A DNA stretch of 64,000 nt, taken from Paenochrobactrum glaciei. Its GTDB lineage: Bacteria; Pseudomonadota; Alphaproteobacteria; Rhizobiales; Rhizobiaceae. The first letter of the stretch is position 1; each line of letters opens with the position of its first letter. The stretch is from contig NZ_BAAADE010000002.1 in assembly GCF_039522165.1 (NCBI RefSeq), positions 596,729 to 660,728 on the forward strand, given 5' to 3'. A model generated the notes under the pieces. That model saw only the letters and a program-made list of their open reading frames with translations, ran no database searches and was not told the origin of the DNA. The position numbers and the translations under genes were made by a program. Shown piece by piece: positions 53,476 through 60,536 of this stretch.

Positions 53476-53685
53476 ATGTCTACTCAGATGCAGATGTCGT
53501 TATTTCTGGGCTCCATCGCCTTTATGGTTATGGTCGGTTCTGGTTTTATTGTAATTCTGACGGTGCCTGCTTTGGCGAAGAGCCCGATCTATCCAATGAT
53601 CATTCTGGCTGCCGTGAGTTTTGTTGTAACACCAATTATCGGCTGGTTTGTTGCCGGAAAAATCCAAAACCTTCAAAAGAAGTAA
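53476..53685 (+). CDS. Small membrane protein of unknown function
   Basis: The ORF codes for 69 residues with two hydrophobic helices (LFLGSIAFMVMVGSGFIVIL and PMIILAAVSFVVTPIIGWFVA) and a basic end QNLQKK. The ATG at 53476 has CGGAG upstream; extension to an earlier TTG is unlikely. It resembles short hypothetical membrane proteins of Rhizobiales, without a known role. A strong terminator follows directly. Confidence 0.75.
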   Translation: MSTQMQMSLFLGSIAFMVMVGSGFIVILTVPALAKSPIYPMIILAAVSFVVTPIIGWFVAGKIQNLQKK

Positions 53686-53704
53686 AACTTACCACGATGG
53701 TTTT

Positions 53705-53735
53705 AAAAAGGGCGCTTGTTTCAAGCGCCCTTTTT
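53705..53735 (+). terminator. Terminator after the small membrane protein gene
   Basis: AAAAAGGGCGCTT-GTTTC-AAGCGCCCTTTTT, a 13-bp perfect stem with a T run. The following 270 bases to the tRNA promoter contain no ORF I trust. Confidence 0.92.
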
Positions 53736-54007
53736 GTTTTTTCGAAGCATTTTTCAAAATTTTTTAGAATCGTACAGCTGTTACAGACGAATCTTTTGCA
53801 GGATTCGGCAAAGAGATTCGTGGAATCGATTAAAATGATGCGATTTCAATGGGCTACAGGAATCATTTTAGCAGGAAGTTTGACGGGGTGTGGATAAAAT
53901 TCACAACCAATCAGTGTTTAAGTAATGTTTATGTCAATCATAGATAGGTGTTTTGGCGTGAAAAACGAAATAAAATGCGATTTCTTACGATTTCTGTTTT
54001 TTGGGTG

Positions 54008-54036
54008 TTGACCAATCCGAAAGTGCGCCTTATGTA
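54008..54036 (+). promoter_or_regulatory. Promoter of tRNA-Lys
   Basis: TTGACC (54008-54013), a 17-base spacer, and TATGTA (54031-54036) give a good sigma-70-type promoter. The predicted start is about 35 bases before the tRNA. Confidence 0.7.
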
Positions 54037-54077
54037 TCGGCCAACTTCTGAGGGAGACAACAACTTCTTCCACAAGG

Positions 54078-54153
54078 GAGCGCGTAGCTCAGCAGGTAGA
54101 GCAACTGACTTTTAATCAGTAGGTCCACGGTTCGAACCCGTGCGCGCTCACCA
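54078..54153 (+). tRNA. tRNA-Lys (anticodon TTT), prophage attachment site
   Basis: The acceptor stem GAGCGCG pairs with CGCGCTC; discriminator A and CCA are encoded. The anticodon loop ACTTTTAAT gives TTT for Lys, and the D- and T-arms (GGTTCGAACCC) are intact. The integrase gene 80 bases downstream points toward it, the usual arrangement when an element has inserted at the 3' end of a tRNA gene and kept it whole. Confidence 0.96.
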
Positions 54154-54233
54154 TTCTAACAATGATTAGAATGGTTTAGCAGAAAGTGAAAAAATCCCGT
54201 TTTACAGTTGGTCATTCATTTTACACTTTGACC

Positions 54234-55247
54234 TCACTTCGTTCCCTTTCTGATTGCGTCAATAACATCCCCGCCAGCTAAATAATTCTTTCTAATTATC
54301 GTTTCACATTCCGATTTGGAATGACCTGATATCTCTGCAATCCGCTCAATATCCAATCCGTGCGCATATGCATAGGTAATCGCAGTTCCTCGTAAATCGT
54401 GAAAAGTCACCCCTGAGATTTCTAGACGCTTCATTTCTTTGCGGAAAGAAGTGTCAAAGCCTGATGATGTCCATACTTCACCAAAACTGTTTAGAAGTAT
54501 GCGCGTTCTATTTTCTTCTTTAGCTTTTCGAAGGAGGGGGTTGATTTCGTCTGCCGGCTTGATTCTGACCCTTGCGCCTGTCTTGGCCTGTGTGATCCAA
54601 AGCAGGCCATCATTATACGCAAGTGTAGTTAGCCCGAGCACGTCACCTTTTCTCTGCATCGTCCATAGCGCGAGCCTTACAACGTCAGCCAGATGGGGCG
54701 CAGCTTGATGTAAAAACTTATTCACTTGGCTTGGCATCCATATGATGTCTTTACGGCTGGCTTTATGAAGCTTGCCGACCTTCTCTAGCGGATTTCGAAT
54801 AATTATTTCACGGTTTTTAGCCCATGAAAGCATTCGCGCTAACACGGTTAGATGCAAATCGGCAGATCGAGGGGTGGCACTCATCTCGTCGCGCCAGTCC
54901 AAAAATAAGCGCCTTGCACCTCTCGCCTCTAATGCTGGAACGGGCAGGGTGCCAAATCTTACCAAAATCACGCCCATCATTCGCTCATAGTCACGTTTGG
55001 TTGAAGGGCTTAGTTTTTGATAGTCTGCACCAGATGTATATTCTTTGACGAGCCATGAAAGAGTTTGAGGCTTTGCTTCAGCCTTCTTTCTATCTTTTGT
55101 CAGCCGTACATATTCCTGAGTGAACGCAAGTGTGCCAGGCTTTGTTTTCATACGGGGGCCACCCCGCCAAGCATAAAAATAATAGCCAAGCTCACCAGTG
55201 GCGAGCTTAACTTTCACCTTATGCACTCCGACGAGATTTACCTTCAT
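54234..55247 (-). CDS. int: Phage integrase, tyrosine recombinase
   Basis: The 337-residue protein has an N-terminal arm-binding part, a core-binding segment (SWLVKEYTSGADYQKLSPSTKRDYERMMGVI), and a catalytic domain. The catalytic residues are Arg in LALWTMQRKGDVLGL, His-x-x-Arg in TFHDLRGTAITYAYAHG, His in ISGHSKSECE, and Tyr in IIRKNYLAGGDVIDA. It mediates integration and excision at the adjacent tRNA-Lys. It is the last gene of the leftward early operon; its start overlaps the preceding gene by 29 bases. Confidence 0.95.
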   Translation of the reverse strand: MKVNLVGVHKVKVKLATGELGYYFYAWRGGPRMKTKPGTLAFTQEYVRLTKDRKKAEAKPQTLSWLVKEYTSGADYQKLSPSTKRDYERMMGVILVRFGTLPVPALEARGARRLFLDWRDEMSATPRSADLHLTVLARMLSWAKNREIIIRNPLEKVGKLHKASRKDIIWMPSQVNKFLHQAAPHLADVVRLALWTMQRKGDVLGLTTLAYNDGLLWITQAKTGARVRIKPADEINPLLRKAKEENRTRILLNSFGEVWTSSGFDTSFRKEMKRLEISGVTFHDLRGTAITYAYAHGLDIERIAEISGHSKSECETIIRKNYLAGGDVIDAIRKGTK

Positions 55248-55428
55248 TCATCCACCGCGCGAGAGCGTTGTCTGGGCTGTCGCTTTCTTCATTTGTATCA
55301 TTGTTTGTGATGCCGTGGAGAAACTCTATATCTCCTGATTTAAGTAGTCTTGCCGACATTCCAGTTTCAGCAGCAGCACGTGCCGCATCCATTATTTCAG
55401 CCTTTGAAAAAGTTCTAGCTCTACTCAC
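55219..55428 (-). CDS. Small phage protein upstream of int (possible excisionase or DNA-binding helper)
   Basis: The likely start is GTG at 55428, with AAGGAGG six bases upstream and overlapping the previous stop as GTGA. The product has 69 residues: MSRARTFSKAEIMDAARAAA, then ETGMSARLLKSGDIEFLHG and an acidic, polar end. Short proteins with this SRxRTFTxAxIxRAxxAAxxxG pattern precede integrases in many alphaproteobacterial prophages as I recall. An excisionase role is a guess from position. Confidence 0.7.
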   Translation of the reverse strand: MSRARTFSKAEIMDAARAAAETGMSARLLKSGDIEFLHGITNNDTNEESDSPDNALARWMNEGKSRRSA

Positions 55429-55625
55429 TCCCCACCTCCTTGCGCTAAGGCTGCGCGGTCTATTAATCTTGCATGCCTGGGTGTTCGGACTGCAATTGCG
55501 CATTCTTCAACGAAGCCAATTTCAGGTGGCAATGTTACAGGGTCAGAATGTCGACGAGCTCTGACCAACCAACCATCGAAATCAATTCGCCAACCATTGA
55601 ACCAGTTTAGTAGCACTGTGATCAT
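55425..55625 (-). CDS. Small phage protein of unknown function
   Basis: The ATG at 55625 has GGAGGAAGG upstream; the frame is open further (to 55685), but only this start has a ribosome site. The 66-residue product has a Trp-rich beginning (MITVLLNWFNGWRIDFDGWL) followed by a basic, charged part (VRARRHSDPVTLPPE). I do not recognise a family. Its stop overlaps the next start as GTGA, so it belongs to the coupled early operon. Confidence 0.6.
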   Translation of the reverse strand: MITVLLNWFNGWRIDFDGWLVRARRHSDPVTLPPEIGFVEECAIAVRTPRHARLIDRAALAQGGGE

Positions 55626-55668
55626 AGCCCTTCCTCCGGTGTCGGGGCGGCGAGTTGGAGTGCCGACA

Positions 55669-56061
55669 TCATGACTTCCTCGCATTCCGGATAATGGTTA
55701 GAGCTTGCTCTTCATCACCTGTTACGGCGAAGAGCGCTAAAGACACGCGGCAAGGGTCTATCCCGTGCTTGAGCCAGAAGGCGCGTTCATTCATTGAGTG
55801 CTGCTCGCGGTGCATTTCTGGCGACAGTGGTATTGTCCACCGGTCGTCTGGCTTTTCACCCATGCCGGTTTCATTCTTGCCGTATTGCGGGGCTGCATAC
55901 CGGATATGTGCAGCTTCAACGCCATAAGCTCCGGTGATGATGCAGGGCAGGGTTCTTATCCATTTCAGGTGGGTTTCATCGTGTTTACGTGGCCGCTTCT
56001 GTCCTTTGGATGGTGAAGCGGTGAAAGCTGTGTCGTATCGAACTACTCGAAAGCCAGCCAT
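55669..56061 (-). CDS. DUF968/Ref-like HNH-type phage protein
   Basis: This 130-residue protein contains HLKWIRTLPCIITGAYGVEAAHIRYA, then MGEKPDDRWTIPLSPEMHREQHSMNE and FWLKHGIDP. This matches phage DUF968 / Ref-like proteins, which have a His-rich metal-dependent nuclease-like core; P1 Ref cuts DNA in a RecA-filament-dependent manner. The His cluster (AAHIRYA, MHREQH) is visible. The start at 56061 overlaps the previous stop as TAATG. Confidence 0.78.
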   Translation of the reverse strand: MAGFRVVRYDTAFTASPSKGQKRPRKHDETHLKWIRTLPCIITGAYGVEAAHIRYAAPQYGKNETGMGEKPDDRWTIPLSPEMHREQHSMNERAFWLKHGIDPCRVSLALFAVTGDEEQALTIIRNARKS

Positions 56062-56294
56062 TATTGCCCCCATTCAAACTTACCATTACGGTATGGGATG
56101 CCGCGCTCAATCGTCATGATGATAGCTTTGACCGAGTAAAGCTCGTTCTGTAGGTGGCTATATTTCTTTTTGTCGCGTTTGGCTTTTTCGATGGCGGCCG
56201 TTAGTTCGTCAGCTTTTTTATTAAGCGCTGGAAGTGGATCGTCATTGAAGCCAAACAGCTTGCGCAACTTTGAGATAAGGAAAGAAATAATCAT
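56061..56294 (-). CDS. Phage protein of unknown function
   Basis: A 77-residue product: a hydrophobic start (MIISFLISKLRKLFGF) followed by a predicted coiled coil rich in Lys, Glu and Ala (LNKKADELTAAIEKAKRDKKK). It may be a small membrane-associated coiled-coil protein. I recognise no family. It overlaps ninB by four bases and the DUF968 gene by one. Confidence 0.6.
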   Translation of the reverse strand: MIISFLISKLRKLFGFNDDPLPALNKKADELTAAIEKAKRDKKKYSHLQNELYSVKAIIMTIERGIPYRNGKFEWGQ

Positions 56295-56686
56295 GCCACT
56301 CTCCGGTCATCGTGAAAGGTGATGCTGTTTTCTGCGCCCCAAGCAAACATGAACTCAATCAGATCAGTCATTTCTTGTTTGCTGAGGTCTGATGATGATT
56401 GCCCGTAGGGAATGAAACCTTTGCCATCGAGTGACGGCAATAAACGGATTTCACGGCCGCAGGCATGCATGAAAATCACTTTCCACTCGTCTGTGGTGTA
56501 ATCGGTTCCGCGTTTGCGCATGATTGCAGCTATGTCAGTGAGCATTGCCCACATACGATCATTTTGCGGTAATGTGCGCTTTGGCATTTTAAACTCAAGG
56601 CGCATGCCGTGCGGTGCTTGGCGTATCCAATTAATCGCTCTCTGAATGGCAAGATCATCAGATAGGATGTGCGTCCATCTGCTCAT
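56291..56686 (-). CDS. ninB: NinB-like recombination mediator
   Basis: The 131-residue protein resembles lambda NinB (Orf): GMRLEFKMPKRTLPQNDRMWAMLTDIAAIMR, WKVIFMHACGREIRLLPSLDGKGFIP and SKQEMTDLIEFMFAWGAE are the characteristic segments. NinB/Orf binds single-stranded DNA and SSB and can replace RecFOR functions during phage recombination. It lies in the right neighbourhood, directly after the exonuclease gene, with a four-base overlap. Confidence 0.85.
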   Translation of the reverse strand: MSRWTHILSDDLAIQRAINWIRQAPHGMRLEFKMPKRTLPQNDRMWAMLTDIAAIMRKRGTDYTTDEWKVIFMHACGREIRLLPSLDGKGFIPYGQSSSDLSKQEMTDLIEFMFAWGAENSITFHDDRRVA

Positions 56687-57309
56687 TCTGCTGCCTCCAT
56701 CCTTGGTTCTTGTCCGTAGGCACGGATACGCTCTATCAACGCGGCTTTTTCATCATTGAAGCGGTCAATTTCGTCGGACATGGTTTTAATATATTCCTCG
56801 TCCCGATAGACCCGTACGATCAGCATCGGCAATCGCGGCCAATAAGATACGAAATCCCACCATTCACGCTCTGCAATCCATAAGTTGCCCTGCACTTGCG
56901 CCTTATGCTCTGGGGGAAGGCGGTTGCGTTCCAAGCGGTCAATCTGGATGCGTGGCAGCGCTGTTTTGATCTCCAAGCCGCCATCTGTGCCGATAAGGCT
57001 ATCTGGGCTTGCGCCTTTATCACCATTGCGGATGAAGCCAACTTGATACGGTTCAACTGAGTTGATGAAGGCGTAAGTTTCACGCGCTTCATCTTCCATC
57101 AGCTTGCCGCGCTCCATATGCGGGGACGAGAAACTTTCCTCGATTTCACCGGTGATAACTTCACCGGCAAGTGTTCTCATATATTCAGAGCGTGTTTTAC
57201 CTTCACCTTTTGCCATGACGGTTGAAAAGCGTGAGGCTGTTGGGATGCCGGCGCGAGCTTCAAACCATTCAGGCGAGCCTTGCACGATATCGTTGAATAC
57301 CTGCATCAT
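56683..57309 (-). CDS. YqaJ-type (lambda exonuclease-like) phage exonuclease
   Basis: This 208-residue protein starts with the YqaJ family segment VQGSPEWFEARAGIPTASRF and carries the nuclease core in SPDSLIGTDGGLEIKTA (D-x-n-E-x-K), with GNLWIAEREWWDFVSYWP later. Such exonucleases resect double-stranded ends and hand over to an annealing protein. The adjacent ERF gene, four bases overlapping, completes a two-component recombination pair like lambda Exo-Bet. Confidence 0.88.
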   Translation of the reverse strand: MMQVFNDIVQGSPEWFEARAGIPTASRFSTVMAKGEGKTRSEYMRTLAGEVITGEIEESFSSPHMERGKLMEDEARETYAFINSVEPYQVGFIRNGDKGASPDSLIGTDGGLEIKTALPRIQIDRLERNRLPPEHKAQVQGNLWIAEREWWDFVSYWPRLPMLIVRVYRDEEYIKTMSDEIDRFNDEKAALIERIRAYGQEPRMEAAE

Positions 57310-58043
57310 TGCGCCATCCGCTTCTTTTTTTCTTCAAGCAGATAAACAGCGTTTTCATAGTCTGCGGCCAGAATATCCGGCAGCGCTTCTACTTTGCCAC
57401 GCTTGCAGAACTGCTCAATATCGGTGTCAGTTTCTTCAATCAGGCGAAGCAGGTTTTTCACTTGCTCTTTTGATATTGTTTCGGCATTTGCCAAACCTGA
57501 CCTACGGCCATCATCATCATTGGCTATTGCAAGTCCAAAAGCCTGAATAAGTGAGTAGCGTTGCAAATAGGTAAGCGTTGAGCCAATGGCTTGAATGGCG
57601 TTCTTATTGCCGGTGTTGTCCGATGGTGCTGAAAGTGTGTTTTCTTCTGAGTGCCCGTCTACATGTTCAATGATGCAGGTCACCTCGGCACGGTTGTCTA
57701 TCTGTCTTGTGCGGAAGCGATAAGAAAGACCGTGCTTGGTGATGACTGGATCAATTGCAGATGCGATGGCTGCAAAGTCAGCATATTTGGTGTTGTGACC
57801 ATCACGATTTTTAACGATAGGGCGTAATTCAGCTTTCGCGCCGGCAATTGCTACTGAGAATGAGCGCTTTGCTTGCTCAGCTGCAAGTTCTTTACTTACA
57901 GCCAGCATTTCTTTGACTGAACCTAAGTCTGCTCCACCTTGAATAAGCTGATAAGCCATTTGCATGGGAGTTAAGGCAGCGCTGCTTTGGCTGGATGACT
58001 GCGCAGGTACTGTTTCAGTATGAATTTCAAGTGCTGCGCTCAT
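57306..58043 (-). CDS. ERF-family single-strand annealing protein
   Basis: The protein (245 residues) matches the ERF family: AKRSFSVAIAGAKAELRPIVKNRDGHNTKYADFAAIASAI, then KHGLSYRFRTRQIDN and AIGSTLTYLQRYSLIQAFGLA near the middle. ERF proteins anneal complementary strands during phage recombination and circularization. It pairs with the YqaJ exonuclease encoded next. A Ser/Gln-rich stretch (PAQSSSQSSAAL) follows the N-terminus. Overlaps of four bases on both sides show tight coupling. Confidence 0.9.
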   Translation of the reverse strand: MSAALEIHTETVPAQSSSQSSAALTPMQMAYQLIQGGADLGSVKEMLAVSKELAAEQAKRSFSVAIAGAKAELRPIVKNRDGHNTKYADFAAIASAIDPVITKHGLSYRFRTRQIDNRAEVTCIIEHVDGHSEENTLSAPSDNTGNKNAIQAIGSTLTYLQRYSLIQAFGLAIANDDDGRRSGLANAETISKEQVKNLLRLIEETDTDIEQFCKRGKVEALPDILAADYENAVYLLEEKKKRMAQ

Positions 58044-58240
58044 GCTGCAAGCTCCTTATTGTCGACGAAATCAAGCGGGCTGATGCTGTACCAAAATCCT
58101 GCGGCCTCTAAGTGTCTCAGCGCCGCTTCAATGCCGTAGTTGATGCCTTGGCTAAAAAGATCATCAGGGGCGGCGGCTCCGCCCTCTGCTTCAATGGTTC
58201 GGTACAATTCACGCAGTTTTTGATTTTCTGCTGCATTCAT
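58040..58240 (-). CDS. Small phage protein of unknown function
   Basis: Starting from the ATG at 58240 (GGAG nine bases upstream), the 66-residue acidic protein reads MNAAENQKLRELYRTIEAEG, then FSQGINYGIEAALRHLEAAG and ends DFVDNKELAA. It is probably helical; no family is recognised. Its start overlaps the stop of the SidA-like gene as ATGA, and its own stop overlaps the ERF start, so all are translated in sequence. Confidence 0.6.
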   Translation of the reverse strand: MNAAENQKLRELYRTIEAEGGAAAPDDLFSQGINYGIEAALRHLEAAGFWYSISPLDFVDNKELAA

Positions 58241-58326
58241 GACAAATGCTCCGCCCAAATTAAAAATGAGGTGATGAAGAGAGAGACAGCAATGAATGCT
58301 GCAAAATCTTGGAGGAGGTCTTTCAT
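58237..58326 (-). CDS. Prophage-encoded SidA-like micropeptide (predicted division inhibitor)
   Basis: This 29-codon gene reads MKDLLQDFAAFIAVSLFITS before a short tail containing IW and ending AEHLS. It matches the host micropeptide at 4237-4323 at 15 of the first 24 positions without gaps: M1, D3, L4, Q6, D7, F11, I12, V14, S15, L16, F17, I18, F21, I23, W24. Both have a short polar N-terminus and one membrane helix. The start overlaps the upstream stop as TAATG, and the stop overlaps the next start as ATGA, as expected for a real gene in a coupled operon. Host SidA-type proteins block septation after DNA damage; a phage copy would halt division during induction (inference). Confidence 0.78.
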   Translation of the reverse strand: MKDLLQDFAAFIAVSLFITSFLIWAEHLS

Positions 58327-58646
58327 TATGCGACCTCCCGCATTTTCATCAGGCAGTCAGAACCGATGAATTGTGCTTCTTCTGGTGTGATGTAAACGGA
58401 GCTTTGTTCACGCTTAGCCATGCGAAGCTGTGCGAAAGCCCGTGAAATGAATTTGCCGCGATGGCTGGCAGACATTGGTTTGCCTGAGTACGCCATCCAC
58501 TTACGGATACCTTCCCATGCCATTTTCATGGCTTTTGACTGGGTAGAGTAATCGCGGGGGCGCTTTGCAGGCTGCACAGCATTCGTGGCAGTAACCTTTT
58601 GTGCGCCTGTTAAATCTATGTGTGCAATCTGCAAAGCTGAGGACAT
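58326..58646 (-). CDS. First gene of the leftward early operon, unknown function
   Basis: The 106-residue basic protein has a Lys/Arg-rich middle (QPAKRPRDYSTQSKAMKMAW) and EGIRKWMAYSGKPMSASHR. The central aromatic-rich helix resembles small phage proteins with no assigned function. It lies immediately after the repressor-controlled promoter at 58700-58755 and is followed without a gap by the SidA-like gene. Confidence 0.65.
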   Translation of the reverse strand: MSSALQIAHIDLTGAQKVTATNAVQPAKRPRDYSTQSKAMKMAWEGIRKWMAYSGKPMSASHRGKFISRAFAQLRMAKREQSSVYITPEEAQFIGSDCLMKMREVA

Positions 58647-58699
58647 TTTTTAACTCCATCGTTTAGCGGATCGGCGGGTGCTTCTTCGCGCTGTTGTGA

Positions 58700-58755
58700 T
58701 TGGAATTTAAATCCATATTATTTATATGTCAACAGTTATTTGGATTTAAATTCCA
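58700..58755. promoter_or_regulatory. Operator pair and leftward early promoter (OL-like)
   Basis: TTGGAATTTAAATCCA (58700-58715) and TTGGATTTAAATTCCA (58740-58755) are inverted copies of one near-palindromic motif. On the minus strand TTGACA (58732-58727), a 17-base spacer and TAAATT (58709-58704) make a promoter whose -10 lies inside the left operator. The same motif flanks the cI/cro promoters at 63324-63379, so the repressor should control this operon too. Confidence 0.8.
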
Positions 58756-58817
58756 TATCGATAATTGCGCTCGACAAGATTGCGAATCTTGGTATCAATG
58801 AACAAAAGGAGAACATT

Positions 58818-59051
58818 ATGGGGGAATGTTTAGATCCCGAATACAAAACGTTTACGCTGCATGTCCGCTGTGAGAACTGTATGCGCGAAAGTTTTATGGG
58901 CGTGGCAGTGCCTAAAGCAGATGGTTCGCCGTCTGATGTTGATGAGCTTTTGGAAAGCGCAGTGTTGAATAACCTGCCATTCAAATGCAGCAAATGTCCG
59001 AGCTTAATCGGGAAGGTAATCGGAGCGAAGGAGGGGGCAGGGAAGCAATGA
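58818..59051 (+). CDS. Small zinc-ribbon phage protein
   Basis: AAAGGAG precedes the ATG at 58818. The 77-residue product (MGECLDPEYKTFTLHVRCEN onward) has two CxxC pairs, CENC and CSKC, about 45 residues apart, so it is probably a zinc ribbon. Ends are basic (GKVIGAKEGAGK). The longer open frame from 58740 begins in the operator and is not used. The stop overlaps the following ATG (ATGA). Confidence 0.65.
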   Translation: MGECLDPEYKTFTLHVRCENCMRESFMGVAVPKADGSPSDVDELLESAVLNNLPFKCSKCPSLIGKVIGAKEGAGKQ

Positions 59052-59350
59052 GTAAGCCAGTCACAACATTTATAATTATGCCGCCAGAGGATATTATGAG
59101 CGCTGTTAAGGCCGCAAAGGAGCGGTTTGAAGCGCATCTTGAAATGGAATTCTCAGGGTATGAATTTAAGATCGTCGATCCCGTAGAGGCTTTCGAAAGG
59201 CTGGACTTTGTAGTCATGCCGATAATGAATTATGAGGATGCCAACGGGGATAACAGGATGTGCGAAAAGCCCGAAGGCTGGCTCATGGAGAATATTTATA
59301 AATTTTGCCGAGGGTTCAACTTCTCGCCCGATAGAAGGTTGCTGCAGTAG
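59048..59350 (+). CDS. Phage protein of unknown function
   Basis: The ATG at 59048 overlaps the previous stop. The 100-residue product has a helical stretch (DIMSAVKAAKERFEAHLEME) and a C-terminal part with NYEDANGDNRM and GWLMENIYKFCRGF. I recognise no family. Together with the zinc-ribbon gene it forms a two-gene rightward unit divergent from the leftward early operon, under the same operators. Confidence 0.6.
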   Translation: MSKPVTTFIIMPPEDIMSAVKAAKERFEAHLEMEFSGYEFKIVDPVEAFERLDFVVMPIMNYEDANGDNRMCEKPEGWLMENIYKFCRGFNFSPDRRLLQ

Positions 59351-59388
59351 CCCCTTGGAGCTGGCGGGCAAGGATGGGGCAAGGTCAG

Positions 59389-59616
59389 TTAAGTTTGATG
59401 GTTGGCCTCTACCCATGCCCTGAGAATTTTAAGCGAGACTGGCCCAATGTTGACGATTGTGCTTTGTCGAAGGCGTGTGAAGTCACACAGTTCCGGCTCC
59501 CAATCAGCTGGCATACAGCCGATTGGGTAATCAGGGCATTTAGTTTCCCAGATCGCATTCCTTATGCGGGTGTAGACTGATGCGCTATGGCAAAATGATT
59601 TAAGTGTTTTCTTCAT
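59389..59616 (-). CDS. Phage accessory protein, helix-hairpin-helix-like C-terminus
   Basis: A 75-residue product whose middle is Cys/Trp-rich (KCPDYPIGCMPADWEPELCDF) and whose end reads STIVNIGPVSLKILRAWVEA. The NIGPVSLKIL turn resembles helix-hairpin-helix DNA-binding elements, as in the RNA polymerase alpha C-terminal domain (impression only). Its ATG overlaps the stop of the small membrane protein gene upstream (ATGA). There is no separate ribosome site, so it depends on coupling. Confidence 0.55.
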   Translation of the reverse strand: MKKTLKSFCHSASVYTRIRNAIWETKCPDYPIGCMPADWEPELCDFTRLRQSTIVNIGPVSLKILRAWVEANHQT

Positions 59617-59762
59617 ACGAACATCATCACGACAATGCCGCCGATGATAACCAATATAAGCCCACCTATCAGCATAGGGATCAGCGTACTGCCTTGGTCA
59701 CCGCCACTGGCCTGATCACCTGTAATGGTGACTTCATCGTGCTCGTCTTGCTGCTTAGCCAT
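59613..59762 (-). CDS. Small single-helix membrane protein of the prophage
   Basis: This 49-codon gene has GGAGG before its ATG. The N-terminal half is acidic (MAKQQDEHDEVTITGDQASG), and the C-terminal half is one long hydrophobic helix rich in Gly, Ile and Val (IPMLIGGLILVIIGGIVVMM). A -35/-10 pair TTGCCA-N16-TAGACT lies upstream on the minus strand. It is too short for most gene callers. It could be a superinfection-exclusion or signalling peptide, but nothing shows which. Confidence 0.65.
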   Translation of the reverse strand: MAKQQDEHDEVTITGDQASGGDQGSTLIPMLIGGLILVIIGGIVVMMFV

Positions 59763-59835
59763 GACTGCCTCCATGAAAGGGCGTTCATGCAGTCTATTCC
59801 AAAAGGAAAGTTTGGCAAACGATATCGGTAGATAT

Positions 59836-59971
59836 TGTGCTATAGTGATTTAGTGGTCAGCGGCTTTCATCTGAACGGGACTTACACGTTCAGGTGCGGG
59901 ATTGGTTTCGTTGCTTTCCGGCGGCCTTCCTTGGCTGACTTCTGTCTTTTGGAGATGGGAGGTGAATAGCT
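59836..59971 (+). promoter_or_regulatory. Promoter element and structured leader of the PPOX-like gene
   Basis: TGTGCTATAGTG (59836-59847), including a TATAGT -10, also occurs before the next accessory gene (60477-60488). The 120-base leader can fold: CTGAACG (59871-59877) pairs with CGTTCAG (59887-59893), and a distal GGTCAGC/GCTGAC pair could enclose it. GGGAGG at the end is the ribosome site. Confidence 0.45.
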
Positions 59972-60418
59972 ATGATGATCAGAGATATGTCAGTTAATGA
60001 AATCACTGCAATGCTAGAAAGAGTTGAGATCGGGCATATTGCGTGCTCAGTTTCAAACCAGCCTTATGTCGTTCCAATTAGGTTCGTATATAATGGCGGG
60101 TATCTTTATGCGCTCACTACACTTGGCAAGAAAATGGAGATGATGCAGCTCAATCAGCATGTCTGTGTTAACTTCACCGAGGTTAAAGCTTCCAATGATT
60201 GGAAGAGCTTAGTTGTATCGGGCAGCTTTGAGAAAATACCAGCTTCTGATGATCCAGACAGCCTGTATTCGTTCGCGCATAAGGTTTTATCGCGTAGCGC
60301 TGAATGGTGGGTGCCTGCTTATACTCGGACGATTTTAAGGGGTGATGAGCGCCCGTTGGAGCCGGTTTACTTTAGGGTGTCAGTCGTGCAAACAAGCGGT
60401 CATGCAACCGAGAAATGA
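59972..60418 (+). CDS. Pyridoxamine 5'-phosphate oxidase-like flavin-binding protein
   Basis: The 148-residue protein has a split-barrel FMN-binding fold of the nitroimidazole-resistance/PPOX-like kind: MSVNEITAMLERVEIGHIAC, PYVVPIRFVYNGGYLYALTTLGKKMEMMQLNQHVCVNF, then DWKSLVVSGSFEKIP. Such proteins bind flavin or heme and reduce small molecules, or detoxify. It lies in the accessory region between the phage early operons with its own promoter, so it is probably a cargo (moron) gene that benefits the lysogen. Confidence 0.82.
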   Translation: MMIRDMSVNEITAMLERVEIGHIACSVSNQPYVVPIRFVYNGGYLYALTTLGKKMEMMQLNQHVCVNFTEVKASNDWKSLVVSGSFEKIPASDDPDSLYSFAHKVLSRSAEWWVPAYTRTILRGDERPLEPVYFRVSVVQTSGHATEK

Positions 60419-60536
60419 CAACAAAAACATTCTCTTAGGAGGTGGTGTTTTATCAAATTAGGTTGGACTTATGTTCTGTGCTATAGTGCCTCTGTCTTCA
60501 TTGGGTATCCCATAACGAAGGCGGAGGGATAAAACT

